A DNA stretch of 64,000 nucleotides. It comes from Castor canadensis (Eukaryota > Chordata > Mammalia > Rodentia > Castoridae). The notes beneath the pieces are model-generated. The model worked only from the letters and a program-made list of their open reading frames with translations. It made no database searches and was not told where the DNA came from. This document shows, in pieces, positions 57,962-64,000 of this stretch. The stretch covers positions 147,028,473 to 147,092,472 of the forward strand of contig NC_133389.1 of the NCBI RefSeq assembly GCF_047511655.1, in the 5' to 3' direction. Each line of letters opens with the position of its first letter. Position 1 is the first letter of the stretch. The position numbers were made by a program, and so were the translations under genes.

Positions 57962-60900
57962 ATGGCAGGAATCACCACATACCTATCAGTACTAACACTT
58001 AATGTTAATGGACTTAATTCACCCATCAAAAGACACCGTTTGACAAAATGGATTAAAAAAGAAGATCCAACAATTTATTGCTTACAGGAGACTCATCTCA
58101 CCGACAGAAATAAGCATATGCTTAGGATGAAAGGCTGGACGAAGATTTACCAAGCCAACGGCCCCCGAAAACAAGCAGGAGTAGCAATACTTATCTCTGA
58201 CAAAGTAGACTTCAAACCTACATTGATCAAACGAGATAAAGAAGGACATTCCATACTAATAAAAGGGGAAATAGACCAAAAGGAAATAATAATCATCAAT
58301 CTGTACGCACCCAATGTCAACGCACCCAATTTCATCAAACATACCCTGAAAGACCTAAAAGCATATATAAACGCCAACACAGTGGTTGTGGGAGACTTTA
58401 ACACTCCATTATCATCAATAGATAGGTCATCCAAACAAAAACTCAATAAAGAAATCCAAGATCTAAAATATGCAATAGATCAAGTGGACCTAGTAGATGT
58501 CTACAGAACATTTCATCCAACCTCTACACAATATACATTCTTCTCAGCAGCCCATGGAACCTTCTCCAAAATAGATCATATCCTAGGGCACAAAGCAAGC
58601 CTCAGCAAATATAAGAAAAGAGAAATAATACCGTGCATACTATCTGACCACAATGCAGTAAAAGTAGAACTCAACAACAAAAGTAAAGACAAAAAACATG
58701 CAAACAGCTGGAAACTAAATAACTCATTACTTAATGAAGAATGGATCATCGATGCAATAAAAGAGGAAATTAAAAAGTTCCTGGAAGTCAATGAAAATGA
58801 AAACACAACCTACCGGAACCTATGGGACACAGCTAAGGCAGTCTTGAGAGGAAAGTTTATAGCCATGAGTGCATATATTAAAAAGATTGAAAGATCCCAA
58901 ATCAATGACCTAATGATACATCTCAAACTCCTAGAAAAACAAGAACAAGCAAATCCCAAAACAAATAGAAGGAGAGAAATAATAAAAATAAGAGATGAAA
59001 TCAACAAAATAGAAACCAAAAAAACCATACAAAGAATTAATGAAACAAAAGTTGGTTCTTTGAAAAAATAAACAAGAGAGACAGACCCCTGGCAAACCTG
59101 ACTAAAATGAGGAGAGAAAAAACCCAAACTAGTAGAATCAGGAATGCAAAAGGGGAGATAACAACAAACACCATGGAAGTCCAGGAAATCATCAGAGACT
59201 ACTTTGAGAACCTATATTCAAATAAATTTGAAAATCTAAAAGAAATGGACAGATTTCTAGATACATATGATCATCCAAAACTGAACCAAGAGGAAATTAA
59301 TCACCTGAATAGACCTATAACACAAAATGAAATTGAAGCAGCAATCAAGAGTCGCCCCAAAAAGAAAAGTCCAGGACCTGATGGATTCTCTGCTGAATTC
59401 TATCAGACCTTTAAAGAAGAACTGATACCAACCCTCCTTAAACTGTTCCATGAAATAGAAAGGGAAGGAAAACTGCCAAACACATTTTATGAAGCCACTA
59501 TTACACTTATCCCAAAACCAGGCAAAGACACCTCCAAAAAGGAGAACTATAGGCCAATCTCCTTAATGAACATTGATGCAAAAATCCTCAACAAAATAAT
59601 GGCAAATCGAATTCAGCAACACATCAAAAAGATTATTCACCACGACCAAGTAGGCTTCATCCCAGGGATGCAGGGGTGGTTCAACATACGAAAATCAATA
59701 AACGTAATAAACCACATTAACAGAAGCAAAGACAAAAACCACTTGATCATCTCAATAGATGCAGAAAAAGCCTTTGATAAGATCCAACATCATTTCATGA
59801 TAAAAGCTCTAAGAAAACTAGGAATAGAAGGAAAGTACCTCAACATTATAAAAGCCATATATGACAAACCTACAGCCATTCCCTCTAAAAATCAGGAACC
59901 AGACAAGGATGCCCACTATCTCCACTCCTATTCAACATAGTACTGGAATTCCTAGCCAGAGCAATTAGGCAAGAAGAAGGAATAAAAGGAATACAATAGG
60001 TAAAGAAACTGTCAAAATATCCTTATTTGCAGACGACATGATCCTATACCTTAAAGACCCAAAAAACTCTACTCAGAAGCTCCTAGACACCATCAATAGC
60101 TACAGCAAGGTAGCCGGATATAAAACCAACATCGAAATCATTAGCATTTCTATACACTAATAATGAACAAACTGAAAAAGAATATATGAAAACAATTCCA
60201 TTTATAATAGCCTCAAAAAAAATCAAATACTTAGGTGTAAACCTAACAAAAGATGTGATGACCTCTACAAGGAAAACTATAAACTTCTGAAGAAAGAGTC
60301 TGAGGAAGACTATAGAAAGTGGAGAGATTTCCCATGCTCATGGATTGGTAGAATCAACATAGTAAAAATGTCTATACTCCCAAAAGTAATCTACATGTTT
60401 AATGCAATTCCTATCAAAATCCCAATGACATTCATTAAAGAGGTTGAAAAATCTACCGTTAAATTTATATGGAAACAAAAGAGGCCACGAATGGCCAAGG
60501 CAATACTCAGTCAAAAGAACAATGCAGGAGGTATCACGATACCCGACTTCAAACTATATTACAAAGCAATAACAATAAAAACAGCATGGTACTGGCACAA
60601 AAACAGACATGAAGATCAGTGGAAAAGAATAGAGGGCCCAGATATGAAGCCACACAACTATGAGCAACTTATCTTTGACAAAGGAGCTAAAAATATACGA
60701 TGGAGAACTAGCAGCCTCTTCAACAAAAACTGCTGGGAAAACTGGTTAGCAGTCTGCAAAAAACTGAAACTAGATCCATGTATATCACCCTATACCAAGA
60801 TTAACTCAAAATGGATCAAGGATCTTAATATCAGACCCCAAACTCTTAAGTTGATACAAGAAAGAGTAGGAAATACTCTGGAGTTAGTAGGTATAGGTAA

Positions 60901-61741
60901 GAACTTTCTCAATGAAACCCCAGCAGCACAGCAACTAAGAGATAGCATAGATAAATGGGACCTCATAAAACTAAAAAGCTTCTGTTCATCAAAAGAAATG
61001 GTCTCTAAACTGAAGAGAACACCCACAGAGTGGGAGAAAATATTTGCCAACTATACATCAGACAAAGGACTGATAACCAGAATATACAGGGAACTTAAAA
61101 AACTAAATTCTCCCAAAACTAATGAACCAATAAAGAAATGGGCATGTGAACTCAACAGAACTTTCTCAAAAGAAGAAATTCAAATGGCCAGAAAACACAT
61201 GAAAAAATGCTCACCATCTCTAGCAATAAAGGAAATGCAAATTAAAACCACACTAAGATTCCACCTCACCCCTGTTAGAATAGCCATCATCAGAAACACC
61301 ACCAACAACAGGTGTTGGCGAGGATGCGGGGAAAAAGGAACCCTCTTACACTGTTGGTGGGAATGTAGACTAGTACAACCACTCTGGAAAAAAATTTGGA
61401 GGCTACTTAAAAAGCTGGACATCGATCTACCATTTGATCCAGCAATACCACTCTTGGGGATATACCCAAAAGACTGTTACTCCAGAGGCACCTGCACATC
61501 CATGTTTATTGCGGCACTATTCACAGTAGCCAAGTTATGGAAACAGCCAAGATGCCCCAGCACTGACAAATGGATTAAGAAAATGTGGTATCTATACACA
61601 GTGGCATTTTATGCAGCCATGAAGAACGAAATGTTATCATTCACTGGTATATGGATGGAACTGGAGAACATCATTCTGAGTGAGGTTAGCCTGGCCCAAA
61701 AGACCAAAAATCGTATGTTCTCCCTCATATGTGGACATTAG
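57962..61741 (+). pseudogene. L1 ORF2 pseudogene (EN-RT), mosaic
   Basis: It begins [17 protein letters not shown] with an intact EN domain (QETHL near residue 43, GDFN near 145). A one-base loss in an A-run near 59048 (4 As instead of 5) ends the first frame at 59071, so the first product would be 369 residues. A second open stretch (59107-59940) covers the RT start ([10 protein letters not shown]), then breaks at a 32-nt deletion near 59878. The frame is restored at 60368 because the indels sum to -36. The Cys-rich C-terminus ([18 protein letters not shown]) is kept. Not functional. Confidence 0.94.
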
Positions 61742-62261
61742 ATCAAGGGCAAACACAACAAGGGGATTGGACTATGAGCACATGATAAAAGCGAGAGCAC
61801 ACAAGGGAGGGGTGAGGATAGGTAAGACACCTAAAAAACTAGCTAGCATTTGTTGCCCTTAATGCAGAGAAACTAAAGCAGATACCTTAAAGCAACTGAG
61901 GCCAATAGGAAAAGGGGACCAGGAACTAGAGAAAAGGTTAGATCAAAAAGAATTAACCTAGAAGGTAACACCCACGCACAGGAAATCAATGTGAGTCAAT
62001 GCCCTGTATAGCTATCCTTATCTCAACCAGCAAAACCCCTTGTTCCTTCCTATTATTGCTTATACTCTCTCTACAACAAAATTAGAGATAAGGGCAAAAT
62101 AGTTTCTGCTGGGTATTGAGGGGGGGAGCGGGAGGGGGCGGAGTGGGTGGTAAGGGAGGGGGTGGGGGCAGGGGGGAGAAATAAACCAAGCCTTGTATGC
62201 ACATATGAATAATAAAAGAAAAATGAAAAAAAATAAAAAATAAAATAAAATAAAAATAAAA
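61742..62261 (+). other. L1 3' UTR with G-rich tract (copy 3)
   Basis: Contains a run of G-tracts at about 62119-62177 and ends with 'gcacatatgaataataaaag' and a long A-rich tail of AAAT units before the target duplication. Confidence 0.9.
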
Positions 62262-62917
62262 AAAGAAATTAAATTTGTAGTTAACAACCTCTTAATGAAA
62301 AATTCTAGGTTCATATGTTTCACTGGAAAATGCTAGAAGATATTTATTAAAGAAATAATACCAGTTCTATACAAACTATTTTAGAAAATACATGAGGAGA
62401 AAACACTTCCTAATGTATTTTATGAGGTTAGCATTATCCTAATACTAAAACCAGACATATTGAAAAAAAACAAAGACCAATGTTATAGACAAACATAGGT
62501 ACAAAAGTCTTCAACAAACTGTTAGCAAATCAAACTTAGGAGTAAATGAAAAAAAGAACACAGAATGATCATTCCAAGAATGCAAGGTTGGTTTGATTTT
62601 TGAAAAATCAGTGTAATTCTCAAGATTAGCAGCCTCAAGAAAAAAAAAATCATTTCAATATTATTCAGCAAATTCAAATGTCTTCACAGTAAAAACTCTT
62701 AGGGAACTTGGAGAGTATGGAAATTGCCTTAATCTGATAAAAAGACACTATAAAAATCCAGGAACAAAGCAACAGTCAGTGCACTAGTCAGTGCAACAAG
62801 CAAGAAAAATAAATTCATTCATATTGGGAGACAGAGAAAAAAAGAAAACCCCTCTATTTTCAGGTGACAGCATTGTTTATGTAGGAAATCCCAAAGAAAA
62901 TAAGAGATCAAAATACA

Positions 62918-63000
62918 TGAGGTTGGGGTAGAAGCTCAGTAGTAGATCATTTGCCTAGCATGTTCAAGCCCTGGGTTTGAAACCCATCACTGCTAACAAA
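62918..63000 (+). mobile_element. ID-type SINE
   Basis: 'gtagaagctcagtagtagat' and 'ctgggtttgaaacccatcac' with an AAAC-rich tail. It is nested in the old L1. Confidence 0.85.
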
Positions 63001-63034
63001 CAAACAAAAATTAAAAACTAATACAAGAGTCAAG

Positions 63035-63115
63035 GGCAGGGATGTAGCTCAGTGAAAGAGCACTTGCCTACCATGTGTAAGAGTATGGGTTCAATCTCCA
63101 GCACTGGAAAAAATA
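63035..63115 (+). mobile_element. ID-type SINE
   Basis: 'gcagggatgtagctcagtga' and 'tatgggttcaatctccagca' with a short A tail. It is nested in the old L1 only about 35 bp after another ID. Confidence 0.85.
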
Positions 63116-63487
63116 CATTAGACAATTGCATTTCTACATATTAGCAACAAATAATTAAACTTGAAATGAGAAAAATTTTAAAATGATAGTTTTTATGTAA
63201 ATCTATGAAGATAGATATGGGATCCATATGTTAAAAACTATAAAAACACTTATTAAAGAAGACAAAGAACACCTAAGTGGAGAGATATATTATATTCATG
63301 GATCAAAAGACTCAATAATGTTAAGATTAAAGGCTCCCTAACTTGATAATATAGATTCAACATAATCCCCATCGAAATTCTAGTAGAATTTTGCTATGTC
63401 TTAACAAGTTGATTCTAAAATTTCTGGGAAAGGCAAAGAAACTAGTATAGCTATTCAAATTTGGAAATGAAAAAAGTTAGAAGACTA

Positions 63488-63826
63488 TACAGTTGGCCCT
63501 CTGTATGTGTGGGTTCCACATCCATGGATTCAGCCAACCATGGATAAAAATATTTAGAAAAATATTTTAATCTGGACTGAATATGTACAGTCTTTTTGTC
63601 ATTATTTCCTAAGCAATGCAGTAAAATGACTATTTACATAACACATTTCATTAGGTATTATAAGTAATCTACAGATCCCTGAAAGTATACAAGAGGATGT
63701 GAGTAGGTTATATGTAAGTATTCTACCATTTTATATAAGGGACTTAAGAATTCCTGGATTTTGATACCTGTGGTGATCCTGGGTCAGTCCTCCATTGATA
63801 TTGAGGAACATCTGCACTTTCTGATT
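63488..63826 (+). mobile_element. MER2-like Tigger MITE
   Basis: The left end is cagttggccctctgtatgtg. The interior has 'ccacatccatggattcagcc', 'tgaatatgtacagtcttttt', 'attaggtattataagtaatc' and 'ataagggacttaagaattcc', and the right end is near 'gaggaacatctg'. The ends are imperfect inverted repeats. The old L1 continues on both sides. Confidence 0.75.
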
Positions 63827-64000
63827 TCAAAAACTACTACACACTACACCTCACACCTTATTTTTAAAAATTAATTCTAAATGGATTATAGTCCTAAATC
63901 TAGAATATAAAACTATACAACTTCTAGATGAAAGTATAAGGGAAAAGTCTGCATGCTGCAGGTTAGGCAACAAATTTTTAGATTTGACATCAAAAAGCAC

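Larger units (their letters stand above)
55242..62271 (+). mobile_element. L1 copy 3, full length, mosaic
   Basis: A full-length LINE-1: 5' UTR (with intron-like segment), intact ORF1, broken ORF2, 3' UTR and A-rich tail. It is flanked by aaagaaatta at 55242-55251 and 62262-62271. Most of it is very close to copy 2, but 59801-60624 is nearly identical to copy 1 and carries copy 1's indels. It therefore cannot make a full ORF2 protein. Confidence 0.95.
54855..64000 (+). mobile_element. Old L1 ORF2 remnant, host of L1 copy 3
   Basis: 54855-55251 matches the linker between EN and RT of L1 ORF2 ('agagaaaaatcaaacaaaac', 'gaaattgatgagcctctagt'). After the copy 3 insertion, 62262-63990 continues with the RT region: 'aatttgtagttaacaacctc', 'tatgaggttagcattatcct', 'caagaatgcaaggttggttt' and, past the RT, 'taatctagaatataaaacta'-type sequence. 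It is further interrupted by two IDs and a MER2-like element and has no open frame. It continues off the window. Confidence 0.8.

Overview
This window is nuclear DNA from a mammal, almost certainly a rodent. The interspersed repeats show it: tRNA-derived ID-type SINEs, 7SL-derived B1-like monomers, and fusions of a B1-like left part with an ID-like right part. I associate that dimer with Castorimorpha (beaver, kangaroo rat and relatives), but the species is an inference. There is no sign of bacterial genes, operons or CRISPR. No complete cellular protein-coding gene is recognisable. The content is intergenic or intronic DNA with one GC-rich promoter-like island near 23.86-24.96 kb.

Layout: 1-6 kb holds old L1, MLT1-type LTR and SINE remnants, then a 5'-truncated L1 (copy 1, + strand, 1.42-6.00 kb). 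6.5-14.2 kb is a mosaic of ancient L1 pieces interrupted by SINEs, an MLT1-like LTR and a minus-strand L1 3' fragment, with an inverted repeat at 12.37/13.16 kb. 14.3-23.8 kb is mostly unassigned sequence with L2, hAT, Tigger and SINE remnants. 23.86-24.96 kb is a CpG island with a consensus minus-strand splice donor. 26.8-28.1 kb is an MLT1-like LTR split by an L1 3' fragment. 29.0-35.05 kb is a young, nearly intact L1 on the minus strand (copy 2). 35-54 kb is unassigned sequence with scattered SINEs, MaLR LTRs, a Tigger element carrying a U6 snRNA pseudogene, and a 70-bp perfect palindrome where two SINEs meet. 54.85-64 kb is an old L1 split by a young full-length L1 (copy 3, + strand, 55.25-62.26 kb).

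The most informative biology is in the three related L1 copies. Copy 3 keeps a long 5' UTR. Copy 2 lacks exactly 985 nt of it, bounded in copy 3 by CAG|GTGAGC and a pyrimidine-rich TTCAG, so copy 2 looks like a retrotransposed spliced L1 RNA (a SpIRE-type insertion). Copy 3 is also mosaic: an 824-nt tract in ORF2 matches copy 1 with 3 mismatches and no indels, and both carry the same indels (net -35 nt) relative to copy 2, while flanking sequence in copy 3 follows copy 2. This points to recent gene conversion, template switching, or a shared defective subfamily. Two other sites (10.95 kb and 53.2 kb) carry perfect palindromes best explained by template-switch mutation. All alignments were done by eye; coordinates of repeat edges are approximate unless a target-site duplication is given.
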